Origin: Sambucus nigra
Taxonomy: Eukaryota > Streptophyta > Magnoliopsida > Dipsacales > Adoxaceae
Direction of reading: 5' to 3'
DNA: 64,000 bases
Assembly (NCBI GenBank): GCA_949130495.1
Contig: OX422207.1
Location: 828,976,073-829,040,072, forward strand
Both the position numbers and the translations under genes were made by a program. The notes beneath the pieces are model-generated. The model ran no database searches. It saw nothing but the letters and a program-made list of their open reading frames with translations, and was not told where the DNA came from. This document shows, piece after piece, positions 44,597 through 56,740 of this stretch; position 1 is the stretch's first letter, and each line of letters begins with the position of its first letter.

Positions 44597-45206
44597 TGTT
44601 GATGTAAAAAATTAGATCACTCCAATAATTCAATCAAAGATAAATAAATGAGACAAAAGATTTTAAAGTGGTTCAGCCTTATAAGAATGGCCTACGTCCA
44701 CTATTGTTTTATTGCTGAGTGTTTTGGAATTCTGGATTACAAGAAATTCCGTTCTAGATTCGGTCCCCCATACAATGAGGATTGTATAATGTATTTATAG
44801 CCCTGAGGCTGTAATGTGAAAGGGTAATACATTAAATGATATAAATATGAAAGGGTAATACATTTAATGCCCTCTTTGCGTGTGCGTCTGAATGATAAGC
44901 ATTTAATGAATCAGTTGAACTGTTGGTTATCCAGCTATTAATGCTTTGTTCGAGATGCAGCTCGGACCGCCTGAGTTGCTCGGACCGCCTAAGCTTCTCG
45001 ATACTCAAGAGTTCCTCGGAGAGATTTGTTCCTCGGAGCGTATGAGTTCCTCGGAGAGGTCTGTTCCTCGGAGCGTATGAGTTCCTCGGAGTAACATGGT
45101 TCCTCGGAGCGTGTGATCATCTCGGAAGTGCTTGTTGTTGCTATGTAGATAGCCACGTGTCTTCATATGATTGGTCCAAGTCAGCAGATTAAATTTGGTA
45201 TCAACA
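44597..45206 (-). repeat. 3' LTR of element B
   Basis: 610 bp. It is 18 bp longer than its partner because of an extra GTTGCTCGGACCGCCTAA near 44975. About six copies of GTTCCTCGGAG occur at 45009-45115. TATA box (minus) at 44792-44799 and CACGTG at 45154-45159. Confidence 0.96.
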
Positions 45207-45512
45207 GAAGCCCCCAATGTTTCATAGTTCGAAATTTGAGGAGTATGGAACATTCTTTCTCGGAATATGCTAGCTTTAAATAGTCTTCCTGATTTTTAGG
45301 AGCATTTCCCTTGTATTTCTTTCTCCTTCCCAATTCGTAGAATCATGCGTTTTTGGACTTTTCTGCGTGCTTCGATTCCTGCGTCATTTTTTGTCTTTTT
45401 AGCCGTTGTTGTCCGCTTTGATTCCCGCGCCAATATTTAATGCCCTTTTAGCCGCCGATAACGAAATCATCCTTTTTTTGTAATCATTACTTCACCATTT
45501 CCCAAGGCAAGG

Positions 45513-45520
45513 TATTTAAA
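45513..45520 (+). promoter_or_regulatory. TATA-like box of the antisense gene in B
   Basis: TATTTAAA in the block CCCAAGGCAAGGTATTTAAA, about 170 bp before the ATG at 45688. The equivalent block in A (11718-11724 on the other strand) is conserved in sequence and distance. Confidence 0.5.
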
Positions 45521-45687
45521 CTTCACAGACAATCCCATCGTCTTCTACCTTTTCAAATTTTCATCTTTGAGTTTTACGTCGTCTCTTCCTACTCTCTTGT
45601 GCGTTCATCTTTTCCGTCGTTCGTTGTCAGCAAATCCATTCTTTTCCTGTAAGATCTTCTTCTTTCTTCTTTATTTCTTTATTCACC

Positions 45688-48600
45688 ATGGTTTACCCTG
45701 TTGAGTCTCTTGAGAAGTTTCGTTCTGATTTCTCCATTCCCTATTGGGTTATCTTGGAAAAGCTTTCTGAGCCTTCTGATTATTTCAATTTGGCTGAGGG
45801 ACATTGGTTCCCCAGTCTCTTTTTTGCCGAGTGTGGATTTTCTTTTCCACCAAATCCCTTGTGTCTGGAATTCTGTCAGTACTTCGACGTTGTTCCTGCA
45901 CGAATAGCCCCCAACACATGGAGAATAGTTAATGGGGTGCATAGATTAAATCAAGTGCATGGAACTCGTATAGGAATCCCAGAAATCATGTTCTGCTATA
46001 GATGGGCAATTAATGATAATATTTTTTATTTAAAAACTAGATTTTTAAATAGAGCCTTAGTAGTCAATCTCCCTGATGCCAATAGGGATTATTTTGAACA
46101 TGGGGTTGTCATAAAAAATTGGCAACACCCTCCATTGACTGGAGATGAGGTTTACCAGAGTCCCAGATGCCCTCCTTATGGCAATGGGATAGGTTATTTT
46201 TATTTCATTTTATTTTGAAATTATGCTTCTTTTGTGTTTGATAAAATGTGTCACTGATAACAATGTTTGTTTATTTGCAGTTGATAACAAAAAAAAGTGC
46301 CTAAAAGAAGCATATGTCAATATAAGACATTTGAAACTTATCTGGAGTCTGCATCAAAGTGTTGCCGACGAACACATTAGATCAGCTTCGTATCTGCTAC
46401 AGTACAAGAGCTATACCACTTCTTTCACTGCTCGTCCAGTGATAAGTGAATCAGAGCCAATACCAGCTTCCACCAGCTCATCGCCTGAATCTCATATTCC
46501 TTTAAGTGAAAGGATGAAGAAGCGAAGACCTCCTACCCTGTTTGAGAAGACTGCCTCCGATTCTGGGGAGGCAAAAAGGAGTAGGATAGATGTCCCAAAG
46601 GATGGGATGAAGAAGAATGATGCAGCTCCTCCAGTTGCTTCTGCTAAAGTTGCCGAGAAGGTTGCTGATAAGCCCGCAGTGGCTCCGAGCAGGTCTACTG
46701 CTCCTGAAGAGGTGATTGTGATATCACCGACCAAGGGTTCTTCCTTGGTTAAATCTGTACCTGTTCCCCCGAGGAGGCTGAAGAAGAGCTCCTCGGTCAA
46801 TTTGGCTGACACCATTATTCAGCCCCCAGCTGCTGGGACTGGAGTTCCCACTTTTATTCCTCCGAGCTCTGCCATGAGCTCGGTAAAGTCCTGGATCATT
46901 CCCGAGGTCCAAGGTACTGAAGAAAACCTTACTCGGGACATGGTTACCTCACTAGATGCTCGTCACCTTTCTTCTGTAAGTATCTTTACTTTGAATTTTT
47001 CATATTTTCCTTTGTTATTTCTTGTTTCTAACTTGCTTTCTTTTTTCTGTTCACAGTTGACGAGTTGCTTCAATATAATCCTGAATAAGGATGAAGTGAT
47101 TAAGGCTTCTTGCTCCTCGTCCAGTGTGGAGGGAGCTCTAGAAGAAGATACTAAGTCTCTGGCAGATTCTCGCCATAAATATGTTGATGACAAAGTTGTC
47201 TAGGAGAAGAAGCTTGCCTCCTCCGAGCAAGAAAAAGCTCGGGCAGTTGATGCCTCCAAGGAGTTGGAGAAGAAAAAGAATGCCCTGGAGAAGGCAAATA
47301 AAGAGCTTGAGGAAAAGATCAAAGCTTCTGGAGAGCTTGAAGATAAGCTCAGGGTTGCTGAGGAAAGGTTGGGCCAGCTTCAAGAAGTAGGTCGGCAGAG
47401 GGAGGAAGCAGAAAATAAATTGAAGGCTGCTGAGAACCTGCTGTCCGAGAAACTTTCCTCAGAGAAGCTGAAGAGAAAAGCTTCTGTGAAGAAGTCCTTC
47501 AGCTCTGGCTGGGACAAAGGGTGGAACAAGGGGTTGGCTGCCATGGTATCTCAAGTGGACTATGGCAGTCTAAAGTACTTTAGGGATGGATGGGTTACTG
47601 CCCTTCAGGAAATGAAAGGTCGACGAGTCTTCCGAGCTCTTCCAGAGACATATCCCTGGTCCCCCTCCAACTCCAGAAGACTTAGACGAGGACGAAGCTA
47701 CCTCCGAGGAGTCTTCGATGGTGATGGGAGATCATGCCCTAACTATCCAGCATACTGTCGAGGAAAATCAGCAAATCGTTTTTTCCTCTAAGCAACTACC
47801 TACTCTACCCGAGCAACTATCTCTTCCCTTCGAGCAACCTACCTCTTCATCCCTGCCTCCCGAGAAGGTTCTGGGAGATAAGGAAAAGGTTTAGTGTTGT
47901 TCGGGTTTCTCTTTATTTTGTTTCTCTTTATTAAATGTAACTCAGAAGATGTAACTATGAATTATGATCTAATAAAACTTGAACTTTTTGCATACTGTTA
48001 TCTATCTTCTATTCATATTCTGCTCATATTTCTTATTGATGATTGCTCTTTCTTTCTCTGCTAGTTTCTGGACAGGATGGAACTGCTATCTTCCCATGAC
48101 ACAAAGTTGCTGCAACAATGCAATGAGTACTTTAAGGCTGGTCACACAGACCTAAGTGCTGCACAAGTTGTCGACATCCTCGGCCAGGATGCTTCAGAAC
48201 AGGCAGTGGAAGCATATTAATATCAGAAGTGTCTGCTTGATCGAGCTGTAGTCAATAACGTTTCTTATTATGAAATGATCGAGGATCTTCAAAGCACCCT
48301 CGAAGACCTTAAGCTTCAATACAAAGAATCCACTGCCCTGCTGCATGAGGGGTGCGAAAAAAAGTACAAGCTGATCATGGCTGACAAGGGCTACGAGAAG
48401 CTTTTTGCTGGGTATGATCTGAGGGAGAGAACTTTGAAGGGTGAGGTCGAGGAATGCAGACAGATTGCTAAGTTGCTGGAGCAAGAGAACAAGAACTTGC
48501 AAAAAGAGCTATCACAATTGAAGTCTGCAGCCTCCACTTCCAGTGCCTTGATCCCAGTGACCGACGAGGGATTCTCGTTCTTAGAGGTTGAGAATGCCAA

Positions 48601-49348
48601 ATTGAGGGACGAGTTGGACACTTTGAAGAGTTCTGGAACCTCTACATCTTCTCGCGGTCGAGCAAGAGCTCCTCGGGGACGAGCAAGAGCAGCTCGGGTT
48701 CTTGTCGAAGAACAGAGAACTCAATCTGCGTTAGAGAACCAGGCTTTTCAATTAATGGCGAAGAACCAGGCTTTGTCTGATATGTCAAAGAAGATTAGGG
48801 ACTTGGAAAAACAGCTCTCTGCGCAGAAGTCAGTCTTGGAGAATAAGGAGCTTTTCATCAAGAATCTCCACGAGCAGCTAGAAAGGCTAACATATCAATT
48901 CCACAAACAGCCCAGGGAGTTCTGGATGGATGGATACAACGAAGCACTATTCCACTTGGACGATCGTATCCAGAATTCCAACAATCAGGGCTACAAGCAA
49001 GGCTGGCTGAATGCCTTAGGTGTGTTGAAGCTCGAACAAGGTCATTATCTGTGGGACTACCATGATACCGGGTTGCTCGACTTGCCTGTGCCACCATACA
49101 ATTTGGAGATGGACTGGATCCCTGCTCGGGCCATTCCTCGGAGCTTAATTTCAAAGTATATCGGTGACTACAATTAACATTCTCAAATCGAGGTATCTCG
49201 TCCCGATCATCTCTTAGATCGACCATCCGTGATGAATGTCAGGATGCTGAAGGATCTTAACTTTATCAATTCTCCTCAGTCTTTAAATGATCCTCCTGCT
49301 GGCGAGGAACCTGTGTCAAAAGCAGAGGGGAAGAGACCAGTAGAATAG
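45688..49348 (+). pseudogene. Antisense four-exon accessory gene of element B
   Basis: Exons 45688-46192, 46281-46975, 47057-47888 and 48065-49348; introns of 88, 81 and 176 bp with GT...AG ends (acceptors TTATTTGCAG, TCTGTTCACAG, TTTCTCTGCTAG). Exon 1 is 505 bp, as in A, and intron phases agree. Domain order is that of A: transposon-type N-terminal domain (FPPNPLCLEFCQYFDVVPARIAPNTWRIV is split by the 20-residue limit here: FPPNPLCLEF, APNTWRIVNG), Ser/Pro/Lys linker, coiled coil, GWDKGWNKGLAAM, RGRARAPRGRARAAR, and GYNEALFHLDDRIQN with GYKQGWLNALGVL. It is broken by TAG at 47201-47203 (TGG in A), a frameshift near 47620, TAA at 48218-48220 and TAA at 49175-49177. None of the stops is shared with A, so the frame was open in their common ancestor. 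Role unknown. Confidence 0.82.
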
Positions 49349-49629
49349 GAATTTTTGATGTAACAGTTAGTATACATGTCAATGTAACCGTAATTTCATT
49401 ATCAATGTAATTTATTTTGAATTCAATGAAAGACTTTCATTTTTGTTTGCAAATCTTCATTGCTATTATCTTGTCGTTATCGAACACTTTATATTTATGC
49501 ATATCTGTTAAAAAGATAACAATATTGTGTTGTTTGTCGACCAACTCAATAATAATTAAAAAGTTACAAGTATCAATAATGTTGCTCGATCATTTAATAA
49601 TAAAGTCAAGAGTATAAAAATGTTTAAAA
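49349..49629. other. 3' flank of the antisense gene in B
   Basis: A+T-rich sequence with AATGAAAGACTTTCATTTT, which resembles the flank after the antisense gene in A (around 7820). It probably contains the polyadenylation region of the antisense transcript. Confidence 0.4.
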
Positions 49630-50060
49630 TTTTTCCAACCAACCAAGGTCATTAAATTATGCTTGTCGACCAACTATAGTTAGTGGGCTTTTATCCCCGA
49701 CCAGCCATAGTTAGTAAATTTTCATTGTCGACCAACTACGATTAGTGAGTTTTTATCCCCGACTAGCCATACTTGGTAGATTTTTATCTTTTTCATAAAA
49801 TGCGTCCGACCAACCAAGGTCGATAAATTCTACTTGTCGACCAACTATAGTTAGTGGGTTTTTATCCCCGACCAACCATAGTTAGCAACTTTTCATTGTC
49901 TACCAACTACGATTAGTGAGTTTTTATCCCCGACTAGCCATACTTGGTAGATTTTTATCTTTTTCATAAAATACGTCCGACCAACCAAGGTCGATAAATT
50001 CTACTTGTCGACCAACTATAGTTAGTGGGTTTTTATCCCCGACCAACCATAATTAGCAAC
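49630..50060. repeat. 171-bp repeat array in B
   Basis: About 2.5 units. CGTCCGACCAACCAAGG recurs at 49803 and 49974. Each unit has several ACCAAC...GTTAGT/TTGGT inverted pairs with CCCCGACC. It is homologous in style to the 7331-7780 repeats of A read on the other strand. Confidence 0.82.
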
Positions 50061-50089
50061 TTTTGCACTTTCTGGAATAATCTTACCTC

Positions 50090-50575
50090 CCGACCAACAT
50101 AAGTTGGCATTTTCGAGAATGTATGTACCTTCCGACCAACATAAGTTGGCATTTGCGAGCATATTTTGTTTCTTAGCCAAACATGTTGGCATTTTTAGGA
50201 ATATTTCGTTTCCTAGCCAAACAGGTTGGCATATTTAGGAATATTTTTTTTCCTAGCCAAACAGGTTGGCATTTTTAGGAATATTTCGTTTTCTAGCCAA
50301 ACAGGTTGGCATTTTTAGGAATATTTTGTTTCCTAGCCAAACAGGTTAGCATTTTTAGGAATATTTTATTTCCTAGCCAAACAAGTTGGCATTTTTAGGA
50401 ATATTTTGTTTCCTAACCAACCGAAGTTGGCATTTTTAGGAATATCTTGTTTCCTAACCAACCGAGGTTGGCATTTTTAGGAATATATGGTTTCCTAACC
50501 AACCGAAGTTGGCATTTTTAGGAATATATTATTTCCTAACCAACCGAAGTTGGCATATTTAGGAATATTTTGCTG
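50090..50575. repeat. 40-bp tandem hairpin array in B
   Basis: About ten units with a 40-bp period: TTGGCATTTTTAGGAATATT, then GTTTCCTAGCCAAACAG or CCAACCGAAG. CCAA...GTTGGC forms a short hairpin in each unit. It directly follows the integrase end (50703), facing the antisense gene. Confidence 0.9.
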
Positions 50576-50702
50576 AGTAGTCTGAGCTTTGCCGAGTAGT
50601 GTGTAGCACTAGTATTCCCCGAAAAAATTCTCAATAAAAAGGAGAGACTTTGGCAGAATATCTTCGTTTTATTCATACTGATGGAACTGTGTTACATATA
50701 CA

Positions 50703-51929
50703 TCACTGATAATACTTGCGCAGGTGCTCTGCGTTCCATGCATTCTTAAACTCCTCCCCCTCTAGAGTTGCTATTCGGTAAGTTCCTGGTCGAACAATTT
50801 CTGTAACTCGGTATGGTCCATGCCAGTTTGCTTCCAGCTTATTTTGTTTTTGAATTACTTTCTTCAGCACATAGTCTCCTTCTTTCAGGTCGCACTTCTT
50901 CACCCTTTCGTTGTAGAACAAAGCTGTTCGCTGCTGGTATGCAGCATTTCTAATGGCTGCTTCTTCTCTAACTTCCTCGAGCATGTTTAAATCTAGTCTT
51001 CTCATTAAGTCGCTGACAGGGGAATTGAAATTCAGTACCCTGTGTGTTGGGAGGCTCAACTCGGCAGGTATGACAACTTCACTTCCAAACGCCAACATGT
51101 ATGGTGATTCTCCAGTTGCTACTCGGGGAGTAGTTCGGTAAGCCCAAAGTACTGATTGTAGCTCGTTGATCCAGTTTGTTTTTGCATCATCCAATCTTTT
51201 CTTCAAACCGTTCAGCAGCGTTTTGTTTGTCACTTCAGTTTGTCCATTGCTTTGAGGATGACCTGGTGCTGAATGAACCTTCAAAATGTTTGACTGATGA
51301 CAATAGGCGACAAACTCCTCGTTATCAAATTGTGTTCCATGGTCTGTGATGAAGGCATAAGGTAGACCATATCGACAAATGATGTTCTTCCAAACAAATT
51401 GGTACACCTTCTCGTACGTCATGTCAATGAGTGGCTCGGCTTCTACCCACTTAGTAAAATAATCCACTGCGACGACGAGATACTTGAACCTTCCTCGGGT
51501 CATTGGCAGTGGCCCAACCAAATCTATTCCCCACATGTCAAATGGCCAAGGGGAAGTTATGGGTGTCAATAATGCTTGTGGAGTTCTTCGGATGGAGGAG
51601 AAGCGCTGGCACTTGTCACACTTCTTGGCATAGGCTATACAATCAGCCCTCATCGTCGGCCAGTAGTATCCCTGCGTCGTCACCCTTTGGAAAAGCGTCC
51701 GACCTGCTACATGTGCTCCATAAGACCCTTCATGGATTTTTTCAATCAATTCTTTCACCTCGGAGGGATGTACGCATCTCTGCAAACCTGCCATAATTCC
51801 TCGTCTATATAAAACACCATTAGTTAATACATACCGAGCAGCTTTAAACTTCAATTTCTTGGCTGCGAGCTTGTCAATTGGCAATTCTCCCTCCTCGATA
51901 TACGCCCTGATGGGATCTATCCAAGATGG
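50703..51929 (-). CDS. Element B integrase (open, part of a longer pol frame)
   Basis: Minus strand, last 408 codons of an open stretch of 659. Zinc-binding N-terminus (KIHEGSYGAHVAG, CDKCQRFS); DDE core with WGIDLVGPLP, ITDHGTQF and NGQTEVTNKTL; NWHGPYRV and WNAEHLRKYY at the end. All catalytic residues are present and no stop interrupts it, so this is the best-preserved enzyme in the window. It lacks its own start, since it would be cut from a polyprotein whose upstream part is broken. Confidence 0.93.
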   Translation of the reverse strand, partial: PSWIDPIRAYIEEGELPIDKLAAKKLKFKAARYVLTNGVLYRRGIMAGLQRCVHPSEVKELIEKIHEGSYGAHVAGRTLFQRVTTQGYYWPTMRADCIAYAKKCDKCQRFSSIRRTPQALLTPITSPWPFDMWGIDLVGPLPMTRGRFKYLVVAVDYFTKWVEAEPLIDMTYEKVYQFVWKNIICRYGLPYAFITDHGTQFDNEEFVAYCHQSNILKVHSAPGHPQSNGQTEVTNKTLLNGLKKRLDDAKTNWINELQSVLWAYRTTPRVATGESPYMLAFGSEVVIPAELSLPTHRVLNFNSPVSDLMRRLDLNMLEEVREEAAIRNAAYQQRTALFYNERVKKCDLKEGDYVLKKVIQKQNKLEANWHGPYRVTEIVRPGTYRIATLEGEEFKNAWNAEHLRKYYQ

Positions 51930-52500
51930 TCCTAAATCAAGGGTGATAAAGTTCATCGTCAGATCTTCATCTATGCTCTGACCAGCTAACACTTCAATTG
52001 GGATTGTTCGTCTTAGCTCGGTGCGAGTAGCTGATGCTAGTCGAGCTAGGGCGTCTGCTCTCGCATTCTCCATTCTTGGTATTCTGACCAGCTGAATAGC
52101 GGCAAATTCTGACACCAGCTCCTTTGCCTTTGCATGATATCTGATCATTAATTCTCCTCTAACTGCATATACTCCCATCACTTGGTTTACAATCAATTGA
52201 GAGTCACTGAAGATCACAACCTGCTGCGCCTCCATAATTTTTGCCAAATTAAGCCCTGCAATCATGGCCTTATATTCAGCCTCATTATTGGAAGCTTTGA
52301 ATTGGAAACGCAAGGCGTATTCCATGTCGACCTCGTCCGGAGTGCTCAAAACTATCCCCGTGCCACATACTGCAGTGCAAGATAAGCCATCTACATATAG
52401 CCTCCATATAGGTAACTCGTCTTCAAATTTCGAATCAGTCAGAGTTCCTCGGTGAAATATTTGCAGCTTCCTTTTATCCTCCTCGGATTTTTCTCGCTCC
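51930..52500 (-). CDS. Element B archaeal-type RNase H (open)
   Basis: LPIWRLYVDGLSC (Asp), NNEAEYKAMIAG (Glu), IFSDSQLIVNQ (Asp) and RADALARLASATRTEL. It is in the same open frame as integrase, where A has a TGA between the two. All four acidic positions are visible. Confidence 0.88.
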
Positions 52501-52830
52501 TCGTCGATCATCTTTTCTTGCCCTTTTACCAATCGGAGTTGGTCTGAGCTTGAATTTAATGATCCTGTAACATCCACTTGCCCTTTTACCAGCCGGAGTT
52601 GGCTTGAGCTAGTGTTTGTCGATCCTGTAACATTCACAGGTTGATCAGCGAGCAACTCTTGTTCCTCGTCTGGAGTCCTCACAACTATCTCTGCATCACA
52701 TCATGTAGCATCCATACGCCCTTTTACCAATCGGAATTGGTCTGAGCTTGTGTTTGTTGGTCCTGTAACATCCACAGGTTGATCAGCGAGCAACTTTTTC
52801 TCCTGGGGGGTATCAGGATAGGTGAACTCC
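52501..52830 (-). repeat. Tandem repeats in the inter-RNase H linker of B
   Basis: Three copies of CCCTTTTACCAnnCGGA (52519, 52579 and 52711 region), two of them exactly 60 bp apart, encoding SDQLRLVKG-type units. A larger duplication repeats the LLADQPV(D/N)VTG stretch. A TGA at 52703-52701 lies between the duplicated blocks. A has only two units, so the linker changes length between copies. Confidence 0.82.
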
Positions 52831-54329
52831 GCTATAAAGTCTGCTACAGCCTGCCCTTTTAGCGATGATCTGGGTTCATAAATTATATCATATTCACCGA
52901 GCTCTATTGCCCAGTACATTAATCTCCCTGATTTCTCTGGCTTATGAAGGGCTTGTCTCTATGGCACATCGGTATATACTACTATAGTATGAGCCTGGAA
53001 GTATGGCCTCATTCTCCTACTCACCTCAATCAGCGCCAGTGCCAATTTCTCCAGCCTTGGATATCTGATCTCTGCTCCTCGGAAGGCCTTACTTGTTTAG
53101 TAAATTAGTTTTTGCACTCCATTCTCCACCCTGATCAACGCCGAGCTAACTGGATTCTCGGACACTGTAAGGTACAAATACAATTTTTCTCCCATCACCG
53201 GCCTGGACAACAGTGTAGGTGCTCCCAAGTATTTCTTCAAGTCTTGAAAAGCCTTCTCACATTCATCATTCCACTCAAAAGTCTTTCTGAGTGTCTTGAA
53301 GAATGGGAGACATCTATCAGTTGCTCGTGACACAAATCTGTTGAGTGCCTCTACTCGTCCTGTGAGACTCTGTACTTCCTTCTTCGTCGTTGGAGATCGC
53401 AACCCTAATAGAGCTTTGATCTTTTCAGAATTTTCTTCAATGTCTCGTTGATTGACAATGTACCCGAGGAACATGCCTTCTCGTACTCCAAATATGCACT
53501 TCGTCGGGTTCAGCTTCATTTGATATTTATCTAGTTGATTAAAAGTCTGACTTAAGTCAACTAGATGATCGGCAACTTTCTTGCTTTTTGTCAGCATGTC
53601 GTCAATATAGACTTCCATATTATCACTGATTTGTTCAGCAAAGACCTTGTTCATCAGCCTTTGATATGTCGCACCTGCATTTTTTAAACCAAAAGGCATA
53701 ATATTATAACAATAAGTTCCCCTAGGGGTAATGAAAGAAGTACTCTCCCTATCTTCAAGTTTCATTTTGATCTGATTGTAACCAGAATAAGCATCCATGA
53801 AGCTCAGCAACTCGTGTCCCGAGGTAGCATCCACCAGTTGATCAATTCGGGGCAATGGAAAGTGATCCTTCGGGCATGCTTTGTTGAGGTCGGTGAAGTC
53901 TACACACATCCTCCACTTGTTGTTCTTCTTCTTTACCATCACCACATTAGATAACCAATCTGGATATTTAACATCTTCAATGAAACAAGCTTTCTGGAGC
54001 TTCTCGACTTCCTCCTGTATAGCCTGATTCTTCTCAGGACTGAATACTCTTCTTCTCTGCTTCACAGGCTTGATCTCCTTATTCACATTGAGCTCGTGAC
54101 ATAAGAAGTTTGGGTCTATCCCAGGCATATCTTCATGACTCCACGCAAAAGTTTGTCTTCTGCTTCTAAGGAAAGTTATCAATTCTTGTTTTAATGAGGC
54201 ATCCAACGATGAACCTATTTGAGTAGTTCGTTCAGGGTGCTCGTCGTCCAGAATGATATTTTCAGTAGCTTCCACCACTTGACCCTTCACGAGTTGTGAC
54301 TCATCTCGAGGATCCAATGTTTAAATTTC
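52831..54329 (-). pseudogene. Element B reverse transcriptase and first RNase H
   Basis: Open from 54317 to 53100: MPGIDPNFLCHELNV, WRMCVDFTDLNKACPKDHF, FMDAYSGYNQIKM, MPFGLKNAGATYQRLMNKVF, YIDD at 53609-53598, LTGRVEALNRFVSRATD. Stops at 53099-53097 (TAA) and 52961-52959 (TAG) break the RNase H, which still shows RQALHKPEKSGR and AVADFIAEF. Confidence 0.92.
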
Positions 54330-54779
54330 TGCACCTTCATCCACTTGATAGGTAGTAGTCTTTTTCTTCGATTTTTCCAGTTCTTCTTACTCGACGGATG
54401 AATAATAGCATTCCCGAGCTACTTTTTGATCACCTTCACAACTCCTACTCCAAAGTTTGTTGGAAATTTTAGGCATTGATGCACTGTAGATGGTACAACC
54501 TCGAACTTCTTCAATCCTACTCTTCCCATAATGATATTGTACGATGATTGGACATTCTTATCCATCACGAAGAAACCTATTCTTTCTGTCCGACAAGCAG
54601 GCCACGTACCAATGAATATATCCAACTTGATCGTCCCAAGTGAAAATACTTTCTCGCCAGCAAAACCGATGAGGGGTCTGTGGTAAGGCTCCAGCACTCT
54701 TGAAATCATTACCTCCTTCATTCTCATCTTGATCACCAGTGGATCATCGTGAGGATACAAAACACCTGCAAGGTCATTT
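54330..54779 (-). pseudogene. Element B protease region, active site deleted
   Basis: The upstream sequence ISRVL joins directly to EPYHRPLIGFAGEKVF. Relative to A, 25 residues that include the D-x-G-S-S-A-D motif are missing in frame (75 bp). The remainder (FFVMDKNVQSSYNIIMGRVGLKKFE) is preserved. A one-base loss near 54435 then shifts the frame, and two stops follow before 54318. Confidence 0.88.
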
Positions 54780-56674
54780 TTTGAAAAACCGATGACCAAT
54801 TTCTCCTTGTTCACCTTTCTCGGGCGATCTTCCTCAGCTAAATTTATTTGCTGAATGTACGAGCAAGCTTGAGCCTCACCGAGGTAAGCTTTTCTTTTTG
54901 CAGTAAGGTCTCCTCCTCCTGCATCTCCTCCTGTAATAACATTACAATCAAATGACCCAAAGCGTATTAAAAATACCTCTCGTTCTGGCTGCTTTGGTTT
55001 CTTGGGAAGATCAGGGTCATTCTCTGGATCAACTTCATGGTTTCTCTTCTTGTTCTCCTCTGCTCGACGAGGAGATCTAGACCTCTCTCTAGTTCGGTCG
55101 TTGTTTCTTCTTTCGCCTCCCCGATCAACATACTTTGCTAGCTTTCCTCGTCGGATGAGTGTTTCAATCTCATTCTGAAGAGCTATGAAATTTTTAGTCA
55201 TATGGCCATGATCCTTGTGGAACTCGAAATATTTTTCCCTATTCCTCGTGTCAGGGTCTGCCTTCATTTTCTTTGGCCAGTTTAACTCCTCGCTGTTCTT
55301 AATTTCTTCCAGGTTGTGGTTGATATTTGCCTTCAAAGGTGTGTAATTATCAAATTTCCTCAAGACCTCCCATGACGATCTATTTTTGGATCGTTTGTCA
55401 CCACCATTGTTCTTATGTTATTTCTTCTTAGCTTTATCACCTTCCACCTTGGTTTCTTTGGCGTCCATATTCTTCTTCGCAGACATAGCCTCCTCGGCAT
55501 TCATAATCTTGGACGCTTTTCCCATCAGGTCCGACATGGTTCGAGGTGGATCTTTGGCCAAAGTATAGTACAACTTGTTTGGCATTAGTCCACTCATCAA
55601 GGCGGTAATCGCTGTCTTCTCCTCATAATCAATGACTTCGAGTTTCTCATTATTAAAACGAGTTATGTAATCTCTGATACTCTCACCAGCTTTTTGTCTA
55701 ACACTTAAAAAATGTGCTACTCGTTTAACTGGCTTTGCTCCAAAGCAGAAATTCCCAATGAATAACTCGGCCAGTTGAAGAAAAGTTGAAATCTTACCCC
55801 GAGGAAGATTATTATACCATATCTGAGCAGATCCGGTAAGAGTTCCGGAGAATGCCCTGCATCTCATCTCGTCTGGGACAGCATAGATGTCGGCAGCAGC
55901 TTGATATTGTTCTATATGAAGGACAGGGTCAGTCTTCCCATCATACTTGGGAGTCACAACAGGTGCTTTGAACTTTGATGGTGTTAGAAAATCAACAATG
56001 TCCTGGACAAAAGGTGTTCCTCGAACAAAGGTTCGTTGTAGAGGGTTCTTGGCCTTAGCTATTTCCCCTCATCTATCCTCCAGCCTCTGAATAGATCCTT
56101 TCCATGCATCATTTCCTTCCTCGGGTCTATTGGTTCGAGCAACTGATCGCGTTGAAGTGGCTTCCTGGGATTTATCTCGACGAGCAGCTGGTCGCGACTG
56201 GGCAGATCCTTCCCTTAAATCTGATGGTCGTCGAAAGCTCCTCGACGCTGCATTAAGAGGACATTTGTTCCTCCTAGGGCCTAAGCGGTCGAAAGGAGAA
56301 GCCCTACTTAATCTTTCTAATGCACTGGTCCTTTCCGGTGAGAGGGTAACACGTTGTTCAGTATCTGTGGCTCGCACTGATGAAATTCGTCCAGGTTGAT
56401 AAGAAAAATCTTCAGATTCCTCATTGCGATATAAATTAGTACGCCTAGTACGCGAAGAAGGCGCACGGGTATTTCTTTGAATGCTTCGTGGTCCGAAATG
56501 GGCTGATGCACCGCCATGGAGGGTTTGGATGAGTTGTCGCATCGTTTCTTGCATGACGGTCTGGCCCTGAGCCAGATTTGCCATTATTCCAGTCAGATCT
56601 GGAACAATTGGTGGAGCAGACGGATTTGGAGGGGTTCCAGCGTTTCGATTGCTGGATTCAGGAATATCAGCCAT
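54780..56674 (-). pseudogene. Element B gag, broken
   Basis: ATG at 56674 (MADIPESSNRNAG), 47 bp after the primer site. Gag core YDGKTDPVLHIEQYQAAAD, GTLTGSAQIWYNNLP and YITRFNNEKLEVIDYEEKTA. The nucleocapsid segment reads FEFHKDHGHMTKNF, so first and last zinc ligands are Phe. Basic tail as in A. Stops only at 56071-56069 (TGA) and 55420-55418 (TAA). Confidence 0.9.
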
Positions 56675-56720
56675 TGGTAATGGATTGTATTTGATTGAGA
56701 AAACGATATTACCAGTCGTT

Positions 56721-56737
56721 TCCCACAGACGGCGCCA
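56721..56737 (-). other. Primer-binding site of element B
   Basis: Minus-strand TGGCGCCGTCTGTGGGA, three bases from the 5' LTR, identical to that of element A. Confidence 0.85.
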
Positions 56738-56740
56738 ATC

